A stretch of 64,000 nt of DNA from Anastatus disparis (GCA_017163975.1 JAFFSR010000018.1:620001-684000), one strand, 5' to 3'; counted from the stretch's first letter, positions 1 to 11,893 are shown. The notes: generated by a model not told the origin, from the sequence alone. Numbers and translations are program-made.

Positions 1-114
1 AATAGCATACTGATGTAAATATAGATATTTTATTTTTACTCCCATGGTAGGTTTGTACTTCATTTTGTAATAAGACCGTCCAATTTGCGGCAAAATCTAC
101 GTAAATTATTTATT

Positions 115-498
115 GAGCAGGCCGAACTATTTGTCCTTGTCTACTAGTGTTTTTCATTATTTATATAAACACCATTGGTTAAAATACTAAAAAAGTGGCA
201 GCTCCCGCTAGATACTAGTATAATAGATAAATTTTATAATAAGAACAAAATAATTTTATCACGTGGTTTTTGAATAATATGAGACCTAGTAAAAATCTAA
301 AATATAACCTATCTTTTTTAGTAGGTCTCATATTATTCAAAAACTACATGATAAAATTATTTTGTTCTTATCATAAAATTTAACCATTATACTAGTATCT
401 ACCGGGGGTTGCTATTTTTTTTCGTGTTACAGCTAACGGTGTTTACATAAATAATGAAAAACACTATTGGACAAAGACAAATACTTCGGCCTCTTCTT
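115..498. mobile_element. Hairpin MITE, family A (copy 1)
   Basis: Near-perfect foldback of about 385 bp. The left end GAGCAGGCCGAACTATTTG returns inverted at the right as a diverged CGGCCTCTTC end. The arms run almost to the centre at about 300, where GAGACCTA is mirrored as TAGGTCTC. There is no coding capacity. Only one other copy is seen, at 55505-55870. TTAA is not preserved at either flank here, so the ends are eroded, but the terminal motif matches the TTAA-flanked hairpin families elsewhere in the window. Confidence 0.85.
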
Positions 499-872
499 GA
501 GACCTTAGAGCACACGGAAAAAGGTAAATACCATTAAAATCAATACTACACGTAGTATGTATTATTTCTGTGATAAAGTATTGAAAAAAAATGTAATAGT
601 ATAATTTTAATCAATACTATACTTCAAATTTTAACTACTAATGCTGGCATAACTATATTACGAATTGAGTGCATGAATTTCCGCTACGTAGTACCTATTT
701 TTTCGGTACTAGGACTGATATTTCACCTATCCGATCCAGGGGTAAAATTTTGCAGAGAATATAATTGCTATATATAGAACTGATTTTCCCATACTAGAAT
801 TAAAAATTGATGATTCTAAAATCATTTTTATAATATACAACCCTTTTAAATTACTAATAATTAATTTTCAAC
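499..872. other. AT-rich interval, nothing recognised
   Basis: No open frame of note, repeat copy or RNA gene recognised in either strand. Confidence 0.6.
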
Positions 873-1230
873 TTAACAGGATGTCAGAGCTGTTAGAATC
901 GATTTTTGCTTTTTTTATTTTGTTGACATCTTTTTAAATTCATTAATCAAACAAATATTCTAACTTATCCGCACTATAGCTATGTTAGTACAATCATTTT
1001 TGTTAAAATAAAAAGTCATTTGAATTTATTTCTTTTATAAACTTAGATTGAAAGTTAGATCAAGCTTGACAAACCTAACCTCGAAATACTATACATCGTA
1101 AGTTTGTATATAACTTTTTATGTATAGCATCTCGGTGGATTTCATGAGTTGTCCGCACTCAAGCTTAATCTTACAAATTTCTTTATTGTAGCAAAAAAAT
1201 TCATCTGCTTTTTCCCGTTTATAATAATCA
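873..1230. mobile_element. TTAA-flanked non-coding repeat, family G (copy 1)
   Basis: Begins TTAACAGGATGTCAGAGCTG and matches the element at 4623-5033 over most of its length, including shared blocks around CTTTTTTTATT, CTATGTTAGTACAATC, CGACAAACCTAACC/TGACAAACCTAACC and GGTGGATTTC. The right end cannot be fixed because the similarity fades near 1230. Unlike the other TTAA families it is not a foldback. The 4623 copy has both ends and two TTAA sites, which is why this one is called mobile. Confidence 0.7.
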
Positions 1231-1609
1231 ACTCAAGTTTAAAATTAATAATTAGTAATTTGAAATTTTTACATATTATATGATCGATATTATATTTATT
1301 GATTGCTAAAAATTTATATACAATTTAATGGTTTTTACATTATGATAAATTAGCTGTATTGAAGTTTCATATTCGACAGCGCCGCAGTAAATATTGTATA
1401 GGTACTATGTTAGTAAAAGATAATGTAGTCCCGTAGTACGGAAAAATTCGGTACTATACCACACAATTCTTGGGACGAGTCGCGTTAAAAAATGTACTTA
1501 TATAGGTCGTTTTAAAATATATACTGAGTATCAATTAAAAAACGACTAGTAATATTCTTTCTAGTACTGACTCAAATTAGTACATTCTTTTCAGGTATTT
1601 TCCTTTTTC
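1231..1609. other. AT-rich interval, nothing recognised
   Basis: Stop-rich in all frames; no repeat relationship noticed beyond short AT runs. Confidence 0.55.
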
Positions 1610-1831
1610 CGTGCATATACTACTGGAGGAAGCACGTTTATGGAAAGAGTGTAGACAAACGAGCAAGAGAAAGAAAAACAGTTTGGGTACCACCTTTCTC
1701 TCTCGTGCAGGCACATGATTGGTTGACGCCACTTCTTTCTAAGAGAAAACAGTTATCCGAACTATTGCCCTCTCTCTCAATATCGTCTACACTTTTTATT
1801 CAGGCATGCTTCCTCCAGTAGTATATGCTCT
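1610..1831. mobile_element. Short hairpin MITE, family H (copy 1)
   Basis: About 220 bp with inverted ends GCATATACTACTGGAGGAAG and its reverse complement at 1808-1828. The interior is pyrimidine/purine-rich (AGAGAAAG, CTCTCTCTC) and has a central GATTGGTTGACGCCACTTC. Related copies sit at 18007-18245 and 21765-22014. They share the ends closely but only the general layout of the interior. The target duplication is unclear. Confidence 0.8.
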
Positions 1832-2591
1832 AAGCTTAAGACTGACTTTTTTTTACTAAAATTTTTACCTCTCGAATAGCAATACGTGCAATTTTTTTAA
1901 TCATTTTATAAGTACTTACGGTAAGAGCATAATTTCTCGATTGTATCAAAAATCTTCAATGGTACTAGTTTTATTAAGTGAGTCTGATTTTTCCCAATTA
2001 CCATAAGTTTATCTTTACAAAGATCTTTTTCCGTCAAGAAAATCACTCCCAAATCAAGTCTTTCCAATTAGCATCTCGCATGAAAAAATTTATTATATCC
2101 ATCAGGTAGAATACGAAAAAAGAAGAGACCCGTATTTTTTTGGTTGTTCAAATATGATAAATTGCAAAAGTTATAGCCGGTATAAGTTAGTAAAATTTTG
2201 ATATATATAGATATAGCGCCATAATGAATGACTTTACGAAAGCATTTGCTTTCGTGACATCACACAGTTTTAACTGCCTCTATCTCTTTGAATTTTTATT
2301 TTCATGACAAAGAAAAAATACGTGTCCTTCATTTTTTCTTTTTCTAAATGGCGGATATAATGGATTTAAAAAAAAATTTTTCATGCAACATCCCAATGGG
2401 CATTTTTTACAGTCTCCCCATATCATCCTCGGATAAAAATGAAGGAGATAATATAATCAATTTAATTTTTGAAATGTCATGTTTTTTGTTTGTATTATAA
2501 TTTTTTTAAATCACCAACATGAGTTCCAAATTTTTGCAATAAATATAAAGAGACGTATCATTGACTGGATGGAGTATAACCCACTTTAGTC
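1832..2591. other. AT-rich interval, nothing recognised
   Basis: No gene, no named repeat and no convincing ORF. Homopolymer A/T tracts are frequent. Confidence 0.55.
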
Positions 2592-2633
2592 TTAAGAGTA
2601 GGCCGGAGCAAATTTGATTACCGACCGGGAAGT
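2592..2633. mobile_element. Truncated end of hairpin MITE family C
   Basis: TTAAGAGTAGGCCGGAGCAA followed by GATTACCGACCGGGAAGT corresponds to one end of family C (compare the left end at 6556). Only about 42 bp survive. Confidence 0.6.
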
Positions 2634-3311
2634 AAAAATGTTATTTCATCATAAATAAAATGATTACACTGTTTTCAAAAGGAATTCTTATCGAGCGCAA
2701 TTTTTCATACATATATGATTGCATAATAGATGTTTTTTTTTTCATAAAATTCACCATATTTCAAACAAAAAGTAAGTAACCGTATTTAGAGTTTAATAAA
2801 CAGCTGTAGTATAAAATTTTTAATTTTTTAAAATTTCCTTCAATTATTTTTAGCGAGTGCAATAGAAAAATGAATTTCGTGAATATATTTAAAATTTTAA
2901 TACATTCTATTACGTATTGTTGGTGATCTAGTTTAATAAAATACAAAAACAAGATTAGAATTGTAACACTTTCTAATATATTTGAAATTACATGAACACT
3001 CTTCATGTATGAGAACAGTTGTTAACGCTCTTTAAGAAAAAGGAAAAGCTTTCTAATAAGGCGTACATCAAAGACTAAATACTAAAACTAAGACAAAGGG
3101 ACTACCATGGTCAAGTTTGGAGACGAGGAGAGAAGAGAAAACCAAGATGCTCTATATTATACATATATACAAACAGTACATAAGTGCATAGTCGCACTTA
3201 TATTCTAAAACTCCCTCTTGACCATGCTCTTTTACTTTTATTAACATGACATTTCAAAATATATTTTTTTTTCTTTTGCAATTCAAATTATATATAAAGA
3301 TTACACAACTA
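2634..3311. other. AT-rich interval, nothing firm
   Basis: Contains an imperfect, widely spaced inverted pair (ACCATGGTCAAGTTTGGAG near 3103 and CTCCCTCTTGACCATGCT near 3211), possibly a decayed foldback. Small ORFs are AT-driven and resemble nothing. Confidence 0.45.
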
Positions 3312-3685
3312 GTCCAATCAATACAGCAAAAAAAGGGCTATTTTAGACATTATTTCAGGGGTTAATAAAACCTATATAGAGTTATTAGGGGCAATGAAAA
3401 AATATATTCTATATAAATTGTAACTAAAAAAAAACTGTAAAAAATGCTCCAAGAGACTGCAAAGTTGGCCAAAACAGGTTTTTTAATTCTCTGAAGCAAC
3501 ATTTTATAAGAAAAAGTAATTAATAAAAGTAATTAATAAAAGTATTAGAGAATAAAAAAACCTACAATTTGATTGGTGTCGCGATTATTTTCGTCAATTA
3601 GTTATTGCAAAAAAGCCAAAAACCATAAAAAATAGCTATTTCTTGTATATCAATTATTTATTGCAAAAATAATTTTTTAAATATT

Positions 3686-4031
3686 GGGATCTGACATGGG
3701 GGCGTGGTCTAAGCTAAGATGGCGTACCATAGTATACAATTTACATTGTCATATATGGAGCAAGTACCTGTTTTTGTTAATTATGAATATTTCTGTACTA
3801 TTGGGCAGATACTAATCCTACCAAACGTTATTTTATAAAAGATGAACAAGTTTTCAGAGCAGGACATATAATAAAATACGTTAAAAATAACAAAAATATC
3901 GGTGATATAATAACCTTTTCACACAAGACATACAAGAACATACAAGTCGCATCAACGAACGCTTTCTGCTTGTATGCTACTATTCGTTCAGATTTTATCC
4001 ACCAGAGAGCGTCTGGTCTATGTCAGATCCC
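3686..4031. mobile_element. Nested small inverted-repeat element
   Basis: Ends GGGATCTGACAT and ATGTCAGATCCC interrupt the left arm of the 3312-7740 foldback; the right arm reads through the matching position near 7390 without it. 346 bp, no ORF. The target duplication cannot be defined because the flanks are A/T only. Confidence 0.75.
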
Positions 4032-4237
4032 AATTTTAAAACTTTTAAAAGAAAGCTTTCATGAATACAAACAGAAAGAGAGGTGGTAACAGCAAATTGG
4101 TTAATTTGTTGCTGAGATAGTCCCTATTGTTTATCCGAACACGCATAATTTTTATAGCTATAATTTTTTTTTGGATTAACGTATTGAGTGGCATAAGGGC
4201 TTAAACTCTTAATGCAGGTTCAAATTTTCATGTTCCA

Positions 4238-4626
4238 TTAAGAGGAGGTCACGTATCTCTGTCCTTTGCTAATCGAAGAAATGATTTTTTTACAAAAACT
4301 AATAACTTTATAAAAAAATGAAGAGAAAGCCGCATCTTGTATCAAAAAAAGCAATATTTTCTTTGATAAGAAAGAATTAATTTAATTGCTTCGTTTTCAA
4401 GAAAACCTTGAAAAACTTAAATCATAGAGGTTAGGGTCGACAATTTGGTTTTTCAAGGTTTTCTTGAAAACGAAGCAATAAAATTAATTTTTTCTTATCA
4501 AAGAAAATATTGCTTTTTTTGATACAAAATGCGGCTTTCTCTTCATTTTTTGATAAAGTTAATAGTTTTTGTAAAAAAATCATTTCTTTGATTAAAAAAG
4601 GACAGAGATACGTGACCTCCTCTTAA
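4238..4626 (+). mobile_element. Hairpin MITE, family B (389 bp)
   Basis: TTAA at both ends, then inverted ends GAGGAGGTCACGTATCTCTG. The arms pair through to a short centre (CATAGAGGTTAGGGT). The copy is almost identical in length and sequence to those at 8077, 19656, 46223, 47005, 48456 and 52906. It is non-coding. The 4 bp TTAA at the right end is shared with the next element. Confidence 0.93.
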
Positions 4627-5033
4627 CGGCAAGTCGAAGCTGCAGCAATCGAGTTTTGCTTTTTTTATTCTATCAATATCTTTTTAAATTCTTAAATTAA
4701 ACAAATATAATGACTTGTCCGCACTAAAGCTATATTTATACAATAATTTTTGTTAAAATAAAAAATCATTTGGACTTGTTATTTTTTTATGAGCTTGGAT
4801 TGGAAATTAGATATCAAACTCGACAAACCTAACCTTAAAATACGACATATTGAAAGTTTGTGTTATAACTTTGTATGTATAATATTTTGGTGGATTTCTT
4901 GAGTTGTTCGCACTAGAGTTTAATCTTACAAATTTTTTCTTTGTAGCAAAGAAACTCGATTAAACGCATCGTTTATTCATAAGTTAAGATTGGAAATATT
5001 ATTAGAAGGCGGACAGCTTCGTCATGCTCTTAA
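4623..5033 (+). mobile_element. TTAA-flanked non-coding repeat, family G (copy 2)
   Basis: Starts TTAACGGCAAGTCGAAGCTG and ends CAGCTTCGTCATGCTCTTAA, giving an inverted terminal core CA(A/T)G(A/T)CGAAGCTG with TTAA at both sides. The interior is not palindromic. It matches 873-1230. It uses the same TTAA as the family B element to its left, so two elements occupy one original target. Confidence 0.8.
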
Positions 5034-5084
5034 GAGCAAATAAGAAAATTGAATCGCAATATTTTTTATAACGCTTTAAAAAAG

Positions 5085-5184
5085 AGTTGCGGACAACTCT
5101 TAATTTTTATCAATAATCACTATTTTTGCCAAAAACCTATATTTTTCAATTAGAAAAGGATAGCGAAATCAAGCGTCCTTTTAA
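5085..5184 (+). mobile_element. Truncated right end of hairpin MITE family E
   Basis: GTTGCGGACAACTCTTAATT through AAGGATAGCGAAATCAAGCG to TTAA matches the right arm of the full family E copy at 14037-14433. The left arm is absent. Confidence 0.65.
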
Positions 5185-5187
5185 GAT

Positions 5188-5595
5188 TTAAGAGTCAGCC
5201 GTATACCGACACAGTTACCTGTTTTACCGAATCTATTTAAAATTTATTTTTTATAAAAACTAATAACTTCAGGCAAAAATAAAGAGATGGTTTCGATTCA
5301 TGTAATAGAAAGCAATATTTTCTCTGATGAGAATAATTTAATTCCACCGCTTTATTTTCAAGAAAAGTTGGAATAGCTTGAAAATCCGATTATTTGACCC
5401 TAATTTCTAATTTTTTAAGTTATTCCAACTTTTTTTAAGAACGAAGCAATAAAATTAATTTATACTAATCAAAGAGAATATTACATTTTATTAAACACAT
5501 CGAAACGATCTCTTTATTTTTGCCTCTTATTGCTAATTTTGGGAAAAAAGTCAATTTTTTAATTAGAAAAGGACAGAGATACAGTGGCCTCTTAA
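5188..5595. mobile_element. Diverged hairpin MITE related to family B
   Basis: TTAA at each end (5188-5191, 5592-5595), left end GAGTCAGCCG, right end GACAGAGATACAGTGGCCTC. The arms keep the order of family B (ACTAATAACTT, AAGCAATATTTTCT, AAGTTGGAATA) but differ at many positions, so this is an older relative. Confidence 0.75.
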
Positions 5596-6555
5596 AAACG
5601 ATTCTTATTATTACTTGCAAAATATTTGTCATTATAGATAACTAAAAGTTTTTTTGATGAAATAGATTAATAATTACAAAAAAAAAAATTAAAATTAAAA
5701 TTGTCAATAATTACATACAATAGAAATTAAACGTGTCCACAGATTTCAAATCGAATAATTGCTAAAAATGAAAATCTTAGTAGTTTAATTTTAAAAAGAA
5801 AATAAAAATATATTTAATGATGAAACAATTTTTTTGCATAAAAAACAAAGAAATGTAAAAAAAAATCAAGATTACAATTTTTATTACTACTTTTAAAATA
5901 TTTACTATCATTAATAACTATCTTTTTATATATTGAAACTATAAATAAATTATAAGAATTAGTTACAATATAGAATCAATAAAAAATTTAATTAAACTTG
6001 TCTCCAGGTTCCAAATATTGTAATCACGAGGAATAATAAGGTAAGATGATTTACAACATTTAAGTAAATCCGCGCGCATTTCGTAAATATTGATCGTAAT
6101 GAAACTCATGTCATTCCATTTTAAAGTTCTTTCTTTTAGCTTCAAAATGAGACGTTACACGTCTAAAAATATGAATTTAGTAAGCTACAAGAATCATTTG
6201 CGTTTAAGGTGTCTGTATTAGGTACAGTTGTTTTAACTTAAATACACCCTATTTTCAAAAAATATTTGCATCAATATTTATAATTTTTCAAGGTACCGCA
6301 GATTAAAAAAAAACATCCAAATCGGTCTATTATTTACTGAGATTCGGTTAATTTTTACAAATTTTATTGGAATGGGGTCTTTCGTTAACTTTCCTCACGC
6401 GCAAATATAAGCATCCGCACCACGACTCCCGCTTGACATTATTTGTATGTTATTATTATTTTAGTTTTAATAATAAAGAGTTGCATTTTTAAAAATTTAT
6501 TTATAGATTTTTAAAATATAAGTCTTTAACTAACAAATGCCGCTTGATTCGTTTC
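5596..6555. other. AT-rich loop of the large foldback, nothing recognised
   Basis: No ORF resembling a known protein and no repeat copy. A slightly GC-richer patch near 6395-6440 (CTCACGCGCAAATATAAGC) has no match in the window. Confidence 0.5.
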
Positions 6556-6948
6556 TTAACGGTAGGCCGGAGTAGAACCTGATACCGACCGAGTAACAAT
6601 TGAGTTGTTTGTTATTTACTCAAGTATTAATCGGTGTATCTTCAAAATAAAGGTTGATCGCAATAGATATTATTATTATGAATATCTATGCACAAGAAAA
6701 AAAAAATCTACCGATTTGTTTTTGAGAAAAGTAAGGAACGCCGAAGTAAAAGATTATGTTTATAATATTTTCGCGTTCCTTACTTTTCTCAAAAACAAAG
6801 CGATAGATTTTTTTTTTCTTGTGCATAAATATTTGTAATAATAATATCTATTGCGCTTAACCTTCAATTTGCAGATACACCGATTAATACTTGAGTAAAT
6901 AACAAAAATGCCAATTAGACAAGGACAGCGAATCCGGCCTGCTCTTAA
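6556..6948 (-). mobile_element. Hairpin MITE, family C (393 bp)
   Basis: TTAA at 6556-6559 and 6945-6948. Ends CGGTAGGCCGGAGTAGAACC and CGAATCCGGCCTGCTC. The arms contain CACAAGAAAAAAAA, the GGAACGCC/GGCGTTCC-like block and AATCGGTGTATC, mirrored about 6755. Inverted relative to the copies at 17553, 21369, 30118 and 30507. Apparent ORFs across it are hairpin sequence, not genes. Confidence 0.9.
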
Positions 6949-7740
6949 TTGTAATAAACAAAGTGGCTGTGATTTAAAAAAAAAAATCTCATGTCGGCTC
7001 CTATTGGCCTTAGTGAGTTCTTTTATTTTAAATCTTCGTTCCGAACTCAGCTATAAGAATATTCAGATAGTAAATTCGTAAATGTTATAAATAAAGCCCT
7101 AACTTCATTTATTTATAAAAAATATACCCGCTTTTTTAAAGCATTATAAAAAATATTGCGATTCAATTTTCTTATTTGCTCTTAATGGAACATCAAAATT
7201 TGAACCTTCATGAAGAGTTTAAGCCCTTATGCAACTCAATATGTTCATCCAAAAAAAAAAATTATAGCTATAAACATTATGCATGTTAGGATAAGCAATA
7301 GGGAATATCTCAGCAACAAATTAACCAATTTGCTGTTACAACCTCTCTTTCCGTTTGTATTCATGAAATCTTTCTTTCAAAAGTTTAAAAATATTTGAAA
7401 AATTATTTTTGCAATAAATAATTGATATGCAAGAAATAGCTATTTTTTATGGTTTTTTGGCATTTTTGCTAATTGACGAAAATAATCGCGACACCACTTT
7501 AATTGTAGGTTTTTTCATTTTCTAATACTTTTATTAATTAATTTTTCTTCTGAAATGCATACGTTGCTTCAGAGAATTAAAAAACCTGTTTGGGACAACT
7601 TTGCAGCTTTCTGCAGCATTTTCTACCGTTTTTTTTATTACATTTTATATAGAGTATTTTTTTCATTGCCCTTAACAACTCTTTATAGGTTTCATTAAGC
7701 CCTGAATTAATGTCCTTAGAATGTCTCTATTGATTGGAAT

Positions 7741-8076
7741 AAACACTATCAACATCAAAATGACAAAGTTTAATTACAATTTTGATTAATGAACATAGAC
7801 TATTTTCTCTTATAATGAGATGAATATCAGGCCAAAGATTTGTGCTATTATTAGTTATAAAAATTTTGAATGAAGGAAATAATGTTAACTTTATTTGTTT
7901 ATTTAATCTTGTGAGATGTATTATCTCATTTCCTTGAATCTATCTATCTTCATGGTCCATCCTGTCAGTTTTATTTGCTTTTATTTTCCGAAACAAATAA
8001 ACAAATTAAATCACTCTTTACACATCTTTAATTTTTATAAACCAATTATCACAATTCAACCACTCTTCACACGTCT
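7741..8076. other. AT-rich interval, possible decayed copia 3' flank
   Basis: Lies beyond the family B MITE that abuts the copia 3' end. It could hold remains of the 3' LTR, but no second copy at the copia 5' side was found, so no LTR is called. Confidence 0.35.
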
Positions 8077-8464
8077 TTAAGAGGAGGTCACGTATCTCTG
8101 TCCTTTTCTAATCAAAGAAATGATTTTTTTACAAAGATTAATAACTTTATCAAAAAATGAAGAGAAAGCCGCATCTTGTATCAAAAAAAGCAATATTTTC
8201 TTTGATAAAAAAAAATTAATTTTATTGCTTCGTTCTCAAGAAAACCTTGAAAAACCAAATTGTCCACCCTAACCTCTATGATTCGAGTTTTTCAAGGTTT
8301 TCTAGAAAACAAAGCAATAAAATTAATTCTTTTTTATCAAAGAAAATATTGCTTTTTTATTACGAGATGCGGCTTTCTCTTCATTTTTTGCTAAAGTTGT
8401 TAGTTTGTGTAAAAAACTCAATTCTTTAATTAGAAAAGGACAGAGATACGTGACCTCCTCTTAA
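8077..8464 (-). mobile_element. Hairpin MITE, family B (388 bp)
   Basis: TTAA-bounded, ends GAGGAGGTCACGTATCTCTG / mirrored. The centre reads in the opposite sense to the 4238 copy (CACCCTAACCTCTATGATTC). It sits immediately downstream of the copia RNase H end and separates it from whatever 3' LTR existed. Confidence 0.92.
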
Positions 8465-8486
8465 TTATTATCAATAAGTTAACTCT

Positions 8487-10245
8487 TTACAAATCTTCAA
8501 TTCTATTTACAATTTTATCACCTAAATTCCTATGTATACTGAAAGATAAAGGCTTGGTAAAAATATCAGCTATTTGTTTCTTTGAGGGGATCCAGCAAAC
8601 TTTGACTAAATCTCTTTTAATACATTCTTTTACATAATACTCTCTTACTTCAGTCATATGCCGAAGTTTGTTTCCACCAGTTATCTTTGCACTGGCTCCT
8701 ACTGCCTTGTTGTCACACCATAATTCCATAGGATGAAAAGACATCTAGCATTACGGTTATTGATTTGTTTAATGCTATTAACGCTTTACTCATAGCGATA
8801 TACTCAGCTTGATAAGTAGACAAAGCCACACAAGATTTCTTGTGTGTAAGCCAAGTAATCGCATCACTAAATAACTAAATAACATATCCACAATTAGTTA
8901 AAGAATTTTTACAATCGGCAAAGCTTGCATCAGCAAATGCTTGTAAATCATTCCCGTTTGCACAATAGCGAAGAATTAACTGTTTTGTACTCTTCAAATA
9001 TCTGAAAACTCTTTTTATCATTTTCCATTCATTCATAGTAGGGTTCGATTGATGTCTGCTTAGTAGATTTATTGCATAAGAAATACCAGGTCGTGTTGCA
9101 TTAGCTAAGTACAACAATGAACCAATAGCTTCTCTGTAAGGTACGGAAACGACCGTTTCAGTTTCCGAATGTTCATCTTTTCTGTCACTTCTCTCTGTTC
9201 ATAACCTGTGTAGTTACGAGAGGAGTTCTTTGCGGATACATCTTTTCGAATTTAAATCTCTTAAGCATTTTGTCTATATATTTTTGTTGAATGAGTTCTA
9301 TCAAGATACTCTCACGTTTTTGAATGATATTAATTCCTAGAAATTCTTCAGGTCCACCCAAATCTTTCATTGAAAATTCCTCTTTGAGTTTGTATTTTAT
9401 ATCATTCATTTTCTTATGATCATTGCCCGTGAGAAGGATGTCGTTTACAGAAAGTAATAATATAACCATATGTTTTCTATTTCTCCAGATAAATAGACAA
9501 GGACCATTATCATCTGATATCAATCCTATTTTTCGAGCTGCTTCAGAAAATTTTTCATGCCACTTCTTTGAACTTATTTTCAGACCATAGAGTGCCTTTT
9601 CAGTTTGCATACCTTAGATCTCTTCATTTGATAACTTATTTGTACTCCATCTGGAATTTCCATGTAGATTTCTTTATTTATGATCCCGTTTAAGAATGCT
9701 GCTTTTACATCTGATTGATAAATATCTAAATTATATTTATTTGCCACAGATAATAATGTTCTCACTATTGGAAACCTTGATACAGGGGCATATGTCTCTT
9801 AAGTCATAATTATTTTTATCTTTAAATCCTCTTATAACTAATCGAGCTTTATAATTTCTTTGACCACCTTCTCCACTCTTACCTTTGAAAACTCATCTAG
9901 AGTCTTTAATATTGGGTTTCTTACCATCTTTTATTGTCGTCGGTCTATCGACCATATCCCACACATTGTTGCTCTTCATAGCATTTAGTTCTTCTTCAAT
10001 AGCTTTTTGCCACTCGATTCGTTCTGAAGATGCCAATGTTTCCCTGTATGAAATAGGATCTTCGTTAATTTTAACTAGTAAAGAATACACTTCATCATTA
10101 AATCTTTGATCGTCGTATTTTTCATGGTTCATTTTTGGAAAGCTTAGTAAAACTTGTGCCACGTTTGAGGACGCGGGTATGTTTGAAAAACTGTCGTCAA
10201 TGATTGGCTGAACTTTCTTTTCTAAAGTGTTTTAATTCTTAGCTG
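8487..10245 (-). pseudogene. Ty1/copia pol: reverse transcriptase and RNase H, broken
   Basis: Minus-strand fragments in order give a copia RT/RNase H. First is the linker with KINEDPISYRETLASSERIEW (about 10050). Then the RT block with NKYNLDIYQSDVKAAFLNG (9700), ALYGLK-type and TGNDHKKMNDIKYKLKEEF segments (9185-9610), ATRPGISYAINLLSRHQSNP (9050), ALSTYQAEYIAMSKA (8830) and the final ELWCDNKAVGASA to KQIADIFTKPLS (8487-8744). Frames shift repeatedly and stops intervene. The RT catalytic YVDD box reads SVND, so even the intact stretch would be inactive. The 3' end is followed after 22 bp by a MITE. Confidence 0.9.
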
Positions 10246-10259
10246 TTCCCAGATCCTAG

Positions 10260-11137
10260 TTGTTAATTTTCTTTGGCCTGCCTCTTTTTCTCTTTTCTTT
10301 CTTCTCTCCCTCCGTTTTTGATGGTTCTTCAAATTCTTCTTTATCTTTCTTGAATTCGATAAACCATTTGGATTTGTCTATGTCTTCATTATCATTAGGC
10401 CAATCTGTTACACCATCTTTATTATATTCCTCACCGAAATCGAGTTATTCGTTAAATCTCACATCTCTACTCTCATGAAATTTACCTTCCTCTGGTTTTA
10501 AGAAAAGATATCCAGTTTTTGTGTATCCAATAAAAATCACTCTTCTACCTTCAGAACGAAATTTTGGTCCTGTTTTTCGTTGAACCTTTATGTACGCTAA
10601 ACAACCAAAACTTTTGATTTGACCAATGTCATAATTATGTTTCAGAGCAAATTTTTGCATGGGTGCAATCATGTCATTAGATTTGTGTGGCGTTCTGTTA
10701 TACGCATATACTGCTGGTCCCAATGCGAGGTTCCTTATATTTTCGGACAGTTTCGAATCATATATATAAGCCTTTACTTTCTTTTGTATTGTTTGATTGA
10801 ATCCTTCTACAACTCCATTGTGCTGAGGAGTACCTGGACAACTTAGTTGAAGTGCGGCTCCGAATTGATTTAAAACTTCGATGGTATATCCTCCCGTAAA
10901 TTCTGTACCTTGATCGGTACGTAAATAAAAAACTTTTGCATCTTCACCGAGTAGATTTCCAGTGCTTTTGATAAATGTTTCTAATCAATAACCCGTTTCA
11001 CTCTTTGCCTTCATAGGATACGCCATGGCCAATCTCGAATAATCGTCTATAAATACCGATATATAACGATAACCTTTGGGATAAGTTGTTGGAGTAATTC
11101 GCACCGAGAGTTTACATAGTGAGGGTATGTAAGTCGA
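10260..11137 (-). pseudogene. Ty1/copia integrase core and C-terminal region, broken
   Basis: Reading down the minus strand: [18 protein letters not shown] (about 11080), [12 protein letters not shown] (about 10910), [14 protein letters not shown] (about 10815), then [19 protein letters not shown] and [20 protein letters not shown] (10445-10723), with a charged linker to about 10260. These are the D, D and E positions and the post-core region of copia integrase. In-frame stops occur (for example near 10985). It joins the RT fragments downstream. Confidence 0.85.
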
Positions 11138-11735
11138 CTGTTCTTCTCATGGTGGCAACATGTCAAAAAAAAATAGGACGTTTTGTATATTAGGTAAATG
11201 GAAAAATTTTAAAATAATGCCATATGACGGTTGTTACTGTATAATCGATTGTAAAAACACGTAGAGTAATAGTAAAGTAAAGTTCTTTTTATTTTCCATA
11301 TTAAAAAGTAAGTGGGATCAAATAATTCAATAGATTAATGTAATCAAAAGGATAAAGTTGGTTAACCTCACTTTTACTTATATGTAAGTATATATGAATC
11401 TGATCATATGTTTCATGAAAACGTAAAAACGTAATCACTCTGACCGACGAAGGTAGACGCAAGCGTCTATCTTCGTTACTCTGACGATGACATAACCCCA
11501 TTATCTTATGATTATTTCAATTCACATTGATTTAGGATTATTAATTGCAATTATTGCAAATAAAAATGAACAAATATTCAAACACTTAACTATCTTCTTC
11601 ACAATTTTACATCAATAATTTATTACTTTCAGCGAAATATTAAATTATAATGCAGTCTGTATTCAACTCAATAGAAAACGTCCTACAAAATTTTGGGGAC
11701 ATATTACGTGACTAATAATAATCATAAACGCTCCC
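11138..11735. mobile_element. Small DNA element inserted in the copia integrase
   Basis: Interrupts the integrase between the segments ending at 11736 and resuming at about 11135. Inverted ends: ATGTC(A)n TAGGACGTTTT near 11159 and AAAACGTCCT...GGGGACAT near 11678. At its middle is a 14-bp-arm palindrome ACGAAGGTAGACGC / GCGTCTATCTTCGT (11443-11474). No transposase. Exact boundaries are uncertain by about 20 bp. Confidence 0.6.
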
Positions 11736-11828
11736 TGCGAATAGGCCCATGGTACCAGAATGTATTATTTGTAATGGCTTTGCAGCACGAGTTCTTGAAG
11801 TACTAAACGGTAGTCTATTTATTTTTGC
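11736..11828 (-). pseudogene. Copia integrase, pre-core fragment
   Basis: Encodes NRLPFSTSRTRAAKPLQIIH on the minus strand, the conserved stretch just before the integrase core of copia elements. It is separated from the core by the 11138-11735 insertion and from the protease region by the orphan transposon end at 11829-11893. The zinc-binding histidine/cysteine segment that should precede it is missing, so sequence was deleted there. Confidence 0.8.
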
Positions 11829-11893
11829 CATCATACTTCTGAAAACTTATCCCGAAGTTTGAGCAAAATCCGTGATCCGGAGGTGTGACACTT
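11829..11893. mobile_element. Orphan terminal repeat of the TAA-type foldback
   Basis: TCTGAAAACTTATCCCGAAG through ATCCGGAGGTGTGACACT is the same sequence as the ends of the 662-bp foldback at 23118-23779. Only one end is present here, inside the copia pol. Confidence 0.85.

Larger units (their letters stand above)
3312..7740. mobile_element. Large foldback element with several nested insertions
   Basis: The left arm (3312-4241, continuing 5031-5084) is repeated inverted at 7130-7740. Matching blocks include CCAATCAATA at both extremes, GTGTCGCGATTATTTTCGTC / GACGAAAATAATCGCGACAC, and the AGCAAATTGGTTAATTTG region. No ORF with homology is present. The left arm carries a separate foldback (3686-4031) and two TTAA elements back to back (4238-4626, 4623-5033). 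The loop carries further hairpin MITEs. The right arm keeps the undisturbed TTAA target at 7182-7185, giving an internal empty site. The element family is not identified. Confidence 0.8.

Noticed and set aside
6605..6838. 77-residue ORF repeated at 30225-30461 and similar ones at other sites
   Set aside because: It spans the hairpin arms of family C MITEs; the peptide is nearly self-mirrored because the DNA is palindromic.
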